From UBA4416 sp044357775 (GTDB lineage: Bacteria; Bacteroidota; Bacteroidia; B-17B0; Aurantibacillaceae): DNA of 18,046 nt. The stretch is from contig JBIKOX010000039.1 of NCBI GenBank assembly GCA_044357775.1, forward strand, positions 1-18,046. The letters are read 5' to 3'. Positions 7,995 to 15,827 of the stretch are shown one piece after another. How positions within the stretch are numbered: position 1 is the stretch's first letter; the number at the start of each line of letters is the position of its first letter. The notes under the pieces were generated by a model, which saw only the letters and a list, made by a program, of their open reading frames with translations, was not told where the DNA came from and did not search any database. A program made the translations under genes and the position numbers.

Positions 7995-8002
7995 TATTTT
8001 TG
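7995..8002 (+). promoter_or_regulatory. Candidate Bacteroidota -7 promoter box for the wzx operon
   Basis: The sequence TATTTTTG matches the Bacteroidota -7 consensus TAnnTTTG exactly and lies 22 bases before the GTG of the flippase gene. A TTG at 7979-7981 could be the -33 element, but its 13-base spacing is shorter than usual. The box overlaps a perfect 14-base palindrome (AAATATATATATTT, 7986-7999) between the two divergent operons. The region is very AT-rich, so a chance match is possible. Confidence 0.4.
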
Positions 8003-8024
8003 TTTGTTACTTTAAACCATATCA

Positions 8025-9464
8025 GTGATTACACGGCAGTTGAAAATGAACACCATTTGGAGCGTTTTAGATCTGGGCATTTACCCAGTGATGATGATTC
8101 TTGCTACTCCAGTTTTCATAAAACATCTAGGATATGAACAATATGGTATTTGGATGATGGTATCCACTATCAATCAGTTTATGTATGTTCTGAATTTTGG
8201 GCTGGGTGATTCAACCATAAAAATTATTTCGGGTAATCGGGCTTTCCAAAACACATCCCTGATCACGCAGGGAATAAACCGAAACTGGTCGCAAGCCTTG
8301 CTGATATTTCTCTTTGCTATCATTCTCGGTATTGTTATTTCGAGGTCAAGCTTTGTGGAATATTGGTTTCATATTCCTGAACATTTGATTGACTCTACCC
8401 GCTTGGTATTGATCCTCGCTTTTACATCAGCAGGCGTTAAATTTTGCGAGATGATTTTATTGAGCATTTTAAAAGGTTACGAGCGCTTTGATATTTCGGC
8501 GCAGCTTTCTTTGTTTTCCAAAAATAGCGTTGTATTGGTCAGTATTTTGCTTGCGGCTTTTGGTTATCCGCTATATATTATTTTTTTGAGTACCGTTTTA
8601 ATCAATGTGATTCATGTTTTAATACAGCTTATTATTATAAAGAAACATTTCTCTTTCCTTAATTTCATGCCTCGCTTGAGCACAAACAAAGCTGTTGCAA
8701 GTAAAGATCAGTTCTGGTACTGGCTTCAATCTGCTATTGGCTTACTCGGTTTTTTAAGCGATAGGATAGTAGTTGGTTATTTTACCAATTTAAAAATACT
8801 GGGTTTATATTCCCTTGCTTCGTTGATCGGCAGCCAGATACATAACGCCCTGACAGCACTAGGAAGTTTTATGTTTCCAAAAGTAGCTTATGAGCAAAGC
8901 CTTAACAAAGATACCTTGCAGTTGTATCACAACTCACGCTTTGTTATTAATTCTGCAGGATGGTTTATTATATTTATTCTGTTACTATCTGGAGACCTGG
9001 TTTTTAAATTGTGGCTTGGCGAAGAAAAATTTAATAATAGTATCGAATATATAAATCTATATCTGGTTTACATTGCATTTTTACTTTTAACAATTATTCC
9101 GTATCAATTCATCAATGCATCTAACAAGCCCTATTATAATTCTTTATTTGAAGCAGTTTTAAGAACCTTTCATTTGGTGGCCATGCCGCTTGGTTTTCAT
9201 TTCTTTGGCATTATTGGTTTATTGTGGGGATTAATTATCTCTACAGGGCTCATCATGGTATTTCAGTATTATTATTTTCACAAGTACTTTTTTAACACGC
9301 ACTCTTTATTAAATGGATTAAAAGTTATTGTTCCTTCATTATGTTTCATTCCATTTATTATACATTGTTATCTGCCAATAAAAATAATAGCTTACGTTTT
9401 TCTGCCAATAAGTATTTACCTATTCTATTACAAACCATCCTTTTTAAAATTTGGAAACAAGTAA
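8025..9464 (+). CDS. wzx: Wzx-type polysaccharide repeat-unit flippase
   Basis: A 479-residue integral membrane protein with roughly 12-14 hydrophobic helices spread over its whole length, typical of the MOP/PST exporter superfamily in size and layout. The N-terminus (RQLKMNTIWSVLDLGIYP), followed by PVFIKHLGYEQYGIWMMVSTI, is the characteristic Wzx/RfbX opening. The family moves undecaprenyl-diphosphate-linked oligosaccharide units across the inner membrane. The GTG start at 8025 keeps the RQLKMNT segment that flippases usually carry; an ATG at 8046 would remove seven residues. It is the first gene of the plus-strand operon, directly behind a candidate promoter, and it overlaps the next gene by 14 bases. 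The gene symbol reflects the function class, not a specific orthologue. Confidence 0.9.
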   Translation: MITRQLKMNTIWSVLDLGIYPVMMILATPVFIKHLGYEQYGIWMMVSTINQFMYVLNFGLGDSTIKIISGNRAFQNTSLITQGINRNWSQALLIFLFAIILGIVISRSSFVEYWFHIPEHLIDSTRLVLILAFTSAGVKFCEMILLSILKGYERFDISAQLSLFSKNSVVLVSILLAAFGYPLYIIFLSTVLINVIHVLIQLIIIKKHFSFLNFMPRLSTNKAVASKDQFWYWLQSAIGLLGFLSDRIVVGYFTNLKILGLYSLASLIGSQIHNALTALGSFMFPKVAYEQSLNKDTLQLYHNSRFVINSAGWFIIFILLLSGDLVFKLWLGEEKFNNSIEYINLYLVYIAFLLLTIIPYQFINASNKPYYNSLFEAVLRTFHLVAMPLGFHFFGIIGLLWGLIISTGLIMVFQYYYFHKYFFNTHSLLNGLKVIVPSLCFIPFIIHCYLPIKIIAYVFLPISIYLFYYKPSFLKFGNK

Positions 9465-10698
9465 GACTGATAATTTACGCTTTTCTCTGAAGGTGTCGTT
9501 ACAAAAACTTGTAGCCTACCTTTATTTTTTCTTTAATTCAGTTGGTTTAAAAGGCGGCTTATTATATACCAATATTCTTAGTCCGTTTTTTCTTGTCTGG
9601 ATTTACAAGAAGGGATTTATTCGTTATTTGATTTACCCCCTATTGATTGTTTTACCGTTTTCCATCATTCACTATATGATTGGAGTTGATCTGAAAACAT
9701 TTGTTATTTCGCATATTCTTTTTGCAAGTACGATTATTTTTGTACTCAGTGCTTATATTTATATTTCCAGGTATAGCAGTCTAAAAGATTTGATACGAAA
9801 GATTCTGATCTTTAACTTTATTCTGATACTCATAGCAATCCCTTTTTATTTCATGGATTACAGCTATCAAAAATTATTCTGGTATACTAATCTGTTCACA
9901 ACCCAAAATCCTTTCACGCGTTTATCCTTACTTACGTTCGAATCCTCTTATTATGCGCTACTGTTAATACCTATTGCCTATTATTTTTTATTTGAGATTG
10001 GTTTTAATAAAAAGTTAAAGAACAAACGAATGATCTTGCTAATGGTTATATTACCTTTTTTGTTATCTCTTTCTTTTGGCGTTCTTGGTGGTACAATAAT
10101 CACAGCAGTAATCATGGCATGGTTTAACCGACACCTTTTTGTAAAGCACCGTGCCCTATTTAATCTTATGGCTGCCATTATAGTTCTTACTGTTTTAACG
10201 GCAATTATCCTTTTTATTTTCTTTCCAACCAGTCTTCCCGTAGTAAGGATTACAAATATTTTCATGGGATATGATACATCCTCGCGAGGCAGAACCGTTG
10301 AAGCTTTTCAAATTGCATGGCTAGTAGCGTGTAAAAAAAGCATTTGGTTTGGTTGTGGCTTAGGTCAGGTAAAATTATTACTGCCCGATATTATGCACAC
10401 TCATTTCGCTTATTGGGGCAAACTGGACGTATATCGTATTCCAAATACATTTGCCGAAACCTTAGCTATTTTTGGAATTACAGGAATTATAGTAAGGCTT
10501 ACAGTTATTTTCTATTTATTTTTTAAAACGGGAGTCAATAAAAATTATTTACAATTGTCATTATTTCTTTTCATTTTTATTTACCAGTTTACGGGGAGCT
10601 ATATTACTAATATAGTGGAATATGTTGTTTGGATCTTTGCGTTTACAAACGTTTTTCCTGAGTTTAATGTTAACCGGTTACCCAATCCTAAAACATGA
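9451..10698 (+). CDS. wzy: Wzy-like O-antigen/polysaccharide polymerase (first of two)
   Basis: A 415-residue multi-spanning membrane protein with about 10-12 helices. The opening YLYFFFNSVGLKGGLLYT is typical of Bacteroidota Wzy/EpsG-like polymerases. A polar loop carries SSRGRTVEAFQIAW (277-290), GCGLGQVK (301-308) and IPNTFAETLAIFGITGI (330-346), the arginine-rich and Gly-x-Gly elements expected of the periplasmic catalytic region. Family members join undecaprenyl-linked repeat units on the periplasmic side. The start is TTG 9451, inside the end of the flippase gene; a GTG at 9493 would give a form 14 residues shorter and is a fair alternative. The gene ends in an ATGA overlap with the GT4 glycosyltransferase. 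A second protein of related topology lies at 13639-14898. Confidence 0.8.
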   Translation: METSKTDNLRFSLKVSLQKLVAYLYFFFNSVGLKGGLLYTNILSPFFLVWIYKKGFIRYLIYPLLIVLPFSIIHYMIGVDLKTFVISHILFASTIIFVLSAYIYISRYSSLKDLIRKILIFNFILILIAIPFYFMDYSYQKLFWYTNLFTTQNPFTRLSLLTFESSYYALLLIPIAYYFLFEIGFNKKLKNKRMILLMVILPFLLSLSFGVLGGTIITAVIMAWFNRHLFVKHRALFNLMAAIIVLTVLTAIILFIFFPTSLPVVRITNIFMGYDTSSRGRTVEAFQIAWLVACKKSIWFGCGLGQVKLLLPDIMHTHFAYWGKLDVYRIPNTFAETLAIFGITGIIVRLTVIFYLFFKTGVNKNYLQLSLFLFIFIYQFTGSYITNIVEYVVWIFAFTNVFPEFNVNRLPNPKT

Positions 10699-11792
10699 AG
10701 ACGGATAGAATAAAAGTGCTAATGATTACAAGACCTAATCTATATTCTGCTCGGGGCGGCGATACGGTTCAGATTATGAAAACGGCTGAATATCTTAAAA
10801 AGCTAGACATTGAAGTTGATATTTATACCGAAGGAACTATCAATTATAATAATTATAACTTACTGCACTTTTTTAATGTTATTGACCCCGAAGATATTTT
10901 AGGACATTTATACAAGTCAAAATTACCTTATGTGTTATCGCCCATTTATGTTGATTACAGGGAATATGATAAATACCACCGAAATGATCTGATTGGAAAA
11001 CTAAGTAAGGTATTTAGCCGTGATGCTGTTGAATATTTTAAAACCCTCGCTAAATTTATTCTGAAAGGAGAAAAGGTAAGTTCTAGACGATTCTTTCTAA
11101 AGGGCCATAGAGCTTCGGTTATTCATATCTTAAAAAATGCCGAAATACTATTGCCAAATTCGAACAGCGAATTCAGAAGGTTGTATAAAGATTATGGCAT
11201 CTATAAAAAATACACGTTTGTTCCTAATGCTATTGACGAAACTTTATTTCAACAAAAAGAAGAAACAAAGCGCGATCTTATTATCTGTGTTGGTCGTATA
11301 GAGGGTAATAAGAATCAGTTAAATGTGATCAGAGCTTTAAAGGATACAAACTATAACGTGATCTTTATTGGTGCCTCTGCCCCAAATCAAAAAAGCTATT
11401 ACGAACAGTGTAAAGCGGAGGCTAATTCACGCATGCAATTCATTGATTTTATGCCTCAGGAACAACTGCTTAAATATTACAGCTGCGCTAAAGTGCATGT
11501 GCTTGCCAGTTGGTTTGAAACCACAGGCTTAAGTAATTTGGAGGCAGGCGCAATGGGTTGCAATTTAGTAGTTGGCCGCCGTGGCGATGTGGAAGAGTAT
11601 TTTGATAATATGGTTGAATATTGCGAACCCGACGATTTACAATCAATAAGAACTGCCGTTGAAAAGTCATGGAATAAAGATGCATCTTCAACGTTACAAT
11701 CCAAAATTTTTAATAACTTTACTTGGAAAGTCGCTGCAAAAATAACGCATGAGGCTTATCAAACTATTTTAAATCATGATACGATTAGATGA
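10695..11792 (+). CDS. GT4-family (GT-B fold) glycosyltransferase
   Basis: A 365-residue cytosolic or membrane-associated glycosyltransferase. The N-terminal domain has the acceptor-side glycine loop SARGGDTVQ (about 18-26). The C-terminal nucleotide-sugar domain has VPNAID (176-181), ICVGRIEGNKNQ (about 197-208) and the retaining-type EX7E pair E275 and E283 in FETTGLSNLEAGAMG. This is the standard GT4 arrangement and length. It would transfer one sugar from an NDP- or GDP-sugar to the growing lipid-linked repeat unit; the sugar and linkage cannot be predicted. The ATG overlaps the polymerase stop (ATGA), and the 3' end overlaps the oxygenase gene by 17 bases, so the three genes are probably translationally coupled. 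Confidence 0.92.
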   Translation: MKTDRIKVLMITRPNLYSARGGDTVQIMKTAEYLKKLDIEVDIYTEGTINYNNYNLLHFFNVIDPEDILGHLYKSKLPYVLSPIYVDYREYDKYHRNDLIGKLSKVFSRDAVEYFKTLAKFILKGEKVSSRRFFLKGHRASVIHILKNAEILLPNSNSEFRRLYKDYGIYKKYTFVPNAIDETLFQQKEETKRDLIICVGRIEGNKNQLNVIRALKDTNYNVIFIGASAPNQKSYYEQCKAEANSRMQFIDFMPQEQLLKYYSCAKVHVLASWFETTGLSNLEAGAMGCNLVVGRRGDVEEYFDNMVEYCEPDDLQSIRTAVEKSWNKDASSTLQSKIFNNFTWKVAAKITHEAYQTILNHDTIR

Positions 11793-12549
11793 GCTAACAA
11801 AAAATAAGGAAAAGCACAGACTAGAGTTTTTATTAGCAAAGCCTTTTCCTCATTTAGTAATAGATGGTTTTTGCGAAAAAGAAAAATTAGAACAGCTTCA
11901 TAAAGAACTTCCTGAAATACAAACTAAAAGTAGGGATTATGTATTTGCAGCCAATAAATTCGAAAAATCAAAATTCAGTAACGTGTCACCTTTATTTGAA
12001 GAACTTCACGAAGATCTGATCTCACCTGAATTTGAATTGTTCTTAAAATACATTACCAACCATGAAGTGTTTATTGATAAAGCGTTTCATGGTGGCGGAA
12101 TTCATCAAGGGAAAAAGAAAAGTTTTCTTGATATGCATCTTGATTTCAATTATCATCCCCTTCATAAAAATTGGTGCAGATATTTAAATTTATTATTGTA
12201 TTTAAATAAAGACTGGAAGCCGGAATATGGCGGACATTTAAAAATTCAAGATCTACGGACCTCTGAATCAAATGATATCGAAGTACCTTTTAATAGAATG
12301 GTGATTCAGTTAACTAATAGTTACACATTACATGGGTATGATGTAACAAATTTTCCAGATGGCATTTTTAGAACATCTATTGCCTCCTACGCTTATATGG
12401 AACATCAGTATATTGTTGAAAAACCACGTACAACCGATTGGCATGTTGGAGAAGGGAAACCTGTTAAACAATTTTTAGCAAGCATCTATGATCCAGCTGT
12501 AAAAATTAAAAATAAATTATTTGGCAGTGGTACAGTCAAAAACCAATAG
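11776..12549 (+). CDS. 2-oxoglutarate/Fe(II)-dependent oxygenase (prolyl-4-hydroxylase-like)
   Basis: A 257-residue single-domain oxygenase. The iron-binding triad is visible as H121 and D123 in DMHLDFNYH and the distal H186 in YTLHGY; R199 in GIFRTSIASYAY is the likely 2-oxoglutarate anchor. EYGGHLKI (150-156) is the strand typical of the P4Hc/2OG-FeII_Oxy_3 superfamily. Such enzymes couple decarboxylation of 2-oxoglutarate to hydroxylation or related oxidation of protein, lipid or sugar substrates. The gene is embedded between two glycosyltransferases and overlaps the first by 17 bases, so hydroxylation of a repeat-unit sugar or its substituent is a reasonable inference. ATG 11776 is used; the conserved PFPHLVIDGF opening begins at about residue 23. 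No signal peptide is visible, which fits cytosolic action. Confidence 0.88.
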   Translation: MIRLDELTKNKEKHRLEFLLAKPFPHLVIDGFCEKEKLEQLHKELPEIQTKSRDYVFAANKFEKSKFSNVSPLFEELHEDLISPEFELFLKYITNHEVFIDKAFHGGGIHQGKKKSFLDMHLDFNYHPLHKNWCRYLNLLLYLNKDWKPEYGGHLKIQDLRTSESNDIEVPFNRMVIQLTNSYTLHGYDVTNFPDGIFRTSIASYAYMEHQYIVEKPRTTDWHVGEGKPVKQFLASIYDPAVKIKNKLFGSGTVKNQ

Positions 12550-12559
12550 TTGTTTATAA

Positions 12560-13642
12560 ATGAAAATTGCAATCATTGGCACACGTGGAATTCCTAATAA
12601 CTATGGTGGGTTTGAACAGCTGGCCGAATACTTATCAGTAATTTTATCGAATGATGGTTATGAGGTTACTGTATACAACTCATCATTACATCCTTATCAA
12701 GAATCTAAGTTTCACAATGTCAAAATTGTTCATTGTACTGATCCTGAAAATAAATTAGGAACTGCTGGGCAATTTATTTATGATTTAAATTGCATTTTAC
12801 ACTGCCGTAAACAGCAATATGATATTATCTTACAACTAGGATATACTAGTAGCTCTGTATGGTCTTTCTTGTTTCCAAAAAAATCGAAAATCGTCACAAA
12901 CATGGATGGTCTGGAATGGAAACGCAGTAAATATGGAAGATTTACAAAATTATTTTTAAAACAAGCCGAGAAATGGGCCGCTAAGTATAGCGATATATTA
13001 GTTGCTGACTCAAAAGGTATACAAAATTATCTAAAAAATGAATACAAAAAAGAATCGACCTACATACCTTACGGCGCAAACGTTTTTAATGTGCCAGGTA
13101 AAAGTATCTTAACAAAATTCAATCTTGAACCTTTTTCTTATTACCTGGTTATTGCCCGAATGGAACCTGAAAACAATATTGAAACAATCATAAATGGTTA
13201 CCTCGAATCAAAATCAAATAACTCATTGGTCATAATAGGATCAACAAAAACGTCTTTTGGTCAATATCTTAAAAAAACATATACCAACTCATCTATTCTG
13301 TTTTTAGAATCCATTTATGATATAGATATATTAAATCAATTACGTTTTTATTCGAACATATATTTTCACGGACACTCTGTGGGAGGAACTAATCCGTCTC
13401 TTCTCGAAGCAATGGCATCCGGTGCTTTTATTTGCGCTCACAGAAATGAGTTCAACGAATACGTCTTAGAAAACGACGCCTTGTATTTTAGTACACCTAA
13501 AGAAGTGCGGGGCGTTATTCAGCAATTTATCCCTACAGAAAAAAAAGATATTGCCTTAAAAAATAACGAGGTCAAAATAAAAAATGTGTATAGCTGGAAA
13601 AACATCAGTAGTGCATATGTAAAAGTATTTGAGCAAACATGA
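12560..13642 (+). CDS. DUF1972/GT4 glycosyltransferase, rhamnosyltransferase-like
   Basis: A 360-residue GT-B enzyme. It opens with GTRGIPNNYGGFEQLAEYL (7-25), the signature of the DUF1972 domain, and continues with NMDGLEWKRSKYGRF (114-128), IPYGA (169-173) and HGHSVGGTNPSLLEAMASG (270-288). The last motif is characteristic of the Cps2T/WchF-like branch, whose studied members transfer rhamnose to a lipid-linked first sugar. By analogy it may add the second residue to the undecaprenyl-linked sugar made by the phosphoglycosyl transferase at the end of this operon. No dTDP-rhamnose synthesis genes lie in the window, so the donor is unproven. ATG 12560 starts at the first beta strand. The stop overlaps the next gene (ATGA). 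Confidence 0.9.
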   Translation: MKIAIIGTRGIPNNYGGFEQLAEYLSVILSNDGYEVTVYNSSLHPYQESKFHNVKIVHCTDPENKLGTAGQFIYDLNCILHCRKQQYDIILQLGYTSSSVWSFLFPKKSKIVTNMDGLEWKRSKYGRFTKLFLKQAEKWAAKYSDILVADSKGIQNYLKNEYKKESTYIPYGANVFNVPGKSILTKFNLEPFSYYLVIARMEPENNIETIINGYLESKSNNSLVIIGSTKTSFGQYLKKTYTNSSILFLESIYDIDILNQLRFYSNIYFHGHSVGGTNPSLLEAMASGAFICAHRNEFNEYVLENDALYFSTPKEVRGVIQQFIPTEKKDIALKNNEVKIKNVYSWKNISSAYVKVFEQT

Positions 13643-14898
13643 AATTTTTTGAGGAAAGTAGATACCGAAAAATTCACGTCCTACTGCTGGGGCTAATTGC
13701 CTTTACATTACCGTTTCCAATAATTCTGAATTCAACATTAATTATCTTATGCATAGCACTTTTAATATTTCAAGGGTGTCTTATTAAAGCAGTGCAAAAT
13801 GCCTCGAAAAACTTATATGTAATATTATTATGGCTGTTATTCTTATTATACATAATTAGTATCTTCTTTAGTAAAAATCAGCACGAAGGCTTTGCTATTT
13901 TAGAACGGAAAGCTTCATTTATTATTCTACCCTTACTTATTTTTGCTTTCCCTGTTTCAACATCAGAAATTAAAAAAATTTGCGAACTCTTTGTTTTAGG
14001 AGTACTACTAGCTTTTATAATATGTATAGGATATGCTTTCTATCAAGTTTTATTTAATAGTAGGGAATTAGAACTATTTTTTTATCAGAAATTAACTACA
14101 GTGTTAAATATGAATGCTGTATATATGGCTTCATACTGTATTATAGCTTTGCACATTGCATTATACTTTTCAAAGGAGTATCATAAAGTATTAGTTTTAA
14201 TAGTAAGCGTTTTACTTATTATATTTTGTGTTTTGCTAAATTCAAAAATGATGCTTGTGTGCTTGTGCTTAGGTTTAATAATTTTTGCATTCAAAAAACT
14301 GAGTCGTCTTAAAGCTCTATTAACTTCATCCATCATACTAGCTGGTATGTTTTTTATAGGAGTTGGTGTTCCAAAAGTGAAAGAAAGAATCACTCTTGAA
14401 GTTAATTCAAACATGTCGGTGATTAAACAAGATACGTTTAGATACGACACGCCTTTTACTGGAACATCTTTACGTTTAGTTTTTTGGAGGTTTTCAAAAG
14501 AAATTATAAAAGAGAATAACGGTTGGTTGATTGGCGTACATACTGGAGATTTTCAACACTTACTCAACGAAAAGTATAAACGAACTGGTATTTATACAGG
14601 AAATTCAGAGCTTAAGGATACAGGGTATCTCGGATATGGGCCTCATAATCAGTACATCGAAGTACTATTGTCTCTCGGAATTATTGGATTAATTATATTT
14701 CTGATGCTGCTAATATTATATTTAAAAAAAGCGTGGGTAACTAATAATTATCTTGCGTTACAGTGTATATTAGTATTTATTTTTTTCTTTATAACAGAGT
14801 CTGTTCTCTCAGTTAATAAGGGTGTTGTCGTTTTCTTATTCTTTACATTACTATTTTACAACATAAATACTCATTCAAAACATTCTGAAAACAAGTAG
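13639..14898 (+). CDS. O-antigen ligase/polymerase-like membrane protein (Wzy_C/WaaL type, second of two)
   Basis: A 419-residue membrane protein with about 10-12 helices and one large polar loop at about 245-335. The loop ends in GYGPHNQYIEVLLSLGIIG (332-350), the HNxY/xxxLxxxGIxG hallmark of the O-antigen ligase/polymerase family; H336 and an upstream arginine such as R279 (GTSLRLVFWRF) are candidate functional residues. The family transfers lipid-linked glycan to lipid A core (WaaL), to a protein, or to another repeat unit (Wzy). Since a Wzy-like protein is already encoded at 9451-10698, this one may be the ligase, or the two may serve different linkages. The ATG overlaps the preceding stop (ATGA), and 48 bases separate it from the next gene. 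Confidence 0.85.
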   Translation: MKFFEESRYRKIHVLLLGLIAFTLPFPIILNSTLIILCIALLIFQGCLIKAVQNASKNLYVILLWLLFLLYIISIFFSKNQHEGFAILERKASFIILPLLIFAFPVSTSEIKKICELFVLGVLLAFIICIGYAFYQVLFNSRELELFFYQKLTTVLNMNAVYMASYCIIALHIALYFSKEYHKVLVLIVSVLLIIFCVLLNSKMMLVCLCLGLIIFAFKKLSRLKALLTSSIILAGMFFIGVGVPKVKERITLEVNSNMSVIKQDTFRYDTPFTGTSLRLVFWRFSKEIIKENNGWLIGVHTGDFQHLLNEKYKRTGIYTGNSELKDTGYLGYGPHNQYIEVLLSLGIIGLIIFLMLLILYLKKAWVTNNYLALQCILVFIFFFITESVLSVNKGVVVFLFFTLLFYNINTHSKHSENK

Positions 14899-14946
14899 TT
14901 GTATTTTATCAATTCAAAACAGTAAATTTATACTTTGTAATTAATA

Positions 14947-15555
14947 ATGGTCATTTCACCTTTACAGAATAAAATAAATGCGAAATTAAAACGCATCTGC
15001 GATTTGGTTGTGTCTTTATTAGTAATCATATTGTTATTATCTTGGCTTATACCATTATTGGCATTATTTATAAAGACAACCTCACGTGGCCCGGTATTCT
15101 TTATTCAATCAAGAAGTGGAAAAAATGGAGTAGCTTTTAACTGCATTAAACTACGGAGTATGTATGTTAATAATGATGCGCACAGTAAACAAGCCTCAGA
15201 AAATGATAGCCGAATTACAAGTGCCGGAAAATTTATACGAAAATTTAGCCTTGATGAATTGCCGCAATTTTTTAATGTTATCTGTGGCGATATGTCTATT
15301 ATTGGTCCTCGTCCGCACATGTTGTTTCATACCGAAGCTTACTCTGAAATTGTTGATGACTATATGAACCGCTTGCATGTAAAACCAGGAATCACTGGGC
15401 TTTCTCAAGTAATGGGCTATAGAGGTGAAATCAAAAATAAAATGATGATTGCTAACCGAGTTAGATTGGATATATTTTATATTAAAAAATGGAGTGTGGG
15501 ATTGGATATAAAAATTGTTTTTAAAACTATACGCTTAATTCTGATAGGAGATTAA
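14947..15555 (+). CDS. Monotopic phosphoglycosyl transferase (bacterial sugar transferase)
   Basis: A 202-residue enzyme of the PF02397 family with only the catalytic domain; the extra N-terminal domain of WcaJ/WbaP-type proteins is missing. A hydrophobic re-entrant helix spans about 18-42, followed by SRGPVFFIQSRSG (46-58), FNCIKLRSM (64-72), the catalytic Asp-Glu pair D103-E104 in SLDELPQ, IGPRP (119-123) and KPGITGLSQV (146-155). These enzymes transfer a phospho-sugar from a UDP-sugar to undecaprenyl phosphate on the cytosolic face, the first committed step of repeat-unit assembly. It is the last gene of the plus-strand operon, 48 bases after the ligase-like gene. ATG 14947 is the start. 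Sugar specificity (glucose, galactose, QuiNAc4NAc and others) cannot be read from the sequence. Confidence 0.95.
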   Translation: MVISPLQNKINAKLKRICDLVVSLLVIILLLSWLIPLLALFIKTTSRGPVFFIQSRSGKNGVAFNCIKLRSMYVNNDAHSKQASENDSRITSAGKFIRKFSLDELPQFFNVICGDMSIIGPRPHMLFHTEAYSEIVDDYMNRLHVKPGITGLSQVMGYRGEIKNKMMIANRVRLDIFYIKKWSVGLDIKIVFKTIRLILIGD

Positions 15556-15827
15556 TGCCATAAAGTTAATACACCACTAGACTGTATTTTAAAATCATTG
15601 CCAATAAATACATTAAAATAATAAACAAATCCCCTTTTGCATTTAGAACCGTTGCTTTATTAAGAGGCGCTGTTTTCGTGGAAGAACCGTTAACACTAAT
15701 CGGTGATATAAAAAAGTAACATGCGATTTTTTTTGGTTGATCAAAAATTATTTTTGCATCTGGCACTTGTGCTTTTTTGTAAGAAAACAAAGAAAAGAAA
15801 TAGTGTAAACAAAATCGTTTTCATCAT
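15552..15827 (-). pseudogene. Small secreted-protein gene, apparently frameshifted
   Basis: An ATG at 15827 shares a base with the stop of the upstream cytochrome-like gene (TAATG), and a second ATG follows directly. The frame encodes a good signal peptide (MMKTILFTLFLFFVFLQK) but stops at 15741 after 28 codons. At the six-base A run (15773-15778 as T on the plus strand), one base fewer would give FLQKAQVPDAKIIFDQ and run on open to 15566. The KAQ would be a typical Bacteroidota signal-peptide end. A third frame over the last part reads GNDFKIQSSGVLTLWH and ends at 15552, so a second shift near the GGGG run may exist. I do not recognise the family. It is either a decayed gene or a base-calling error at homopolymers. 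Confidence 0.4.

Noticed and set aside
9981..10265. Minus-strand ORF of 94 codons inside the first Wzy-like gene
   Set aside because: The membrane-protein frame on the plus strand is far better supported; the antisense translation is basic and shows no domain.
14929..14937. TATACTTTG upstream of the phosphoglycosyl transferase as an internal promoter
   Set aside because: It has one base too many between TA and TTTG, the nearest TTG is 27 bases upstream, and it is only 9 bases from the start codon.
15566..15790. Independent 74-codon gene starting MFSYKK
   Set aside because: Its start falls inside the signal-peptide reading frame that is coupled to the upstream gene; it is better read as the continuation of a frameshifted gene.
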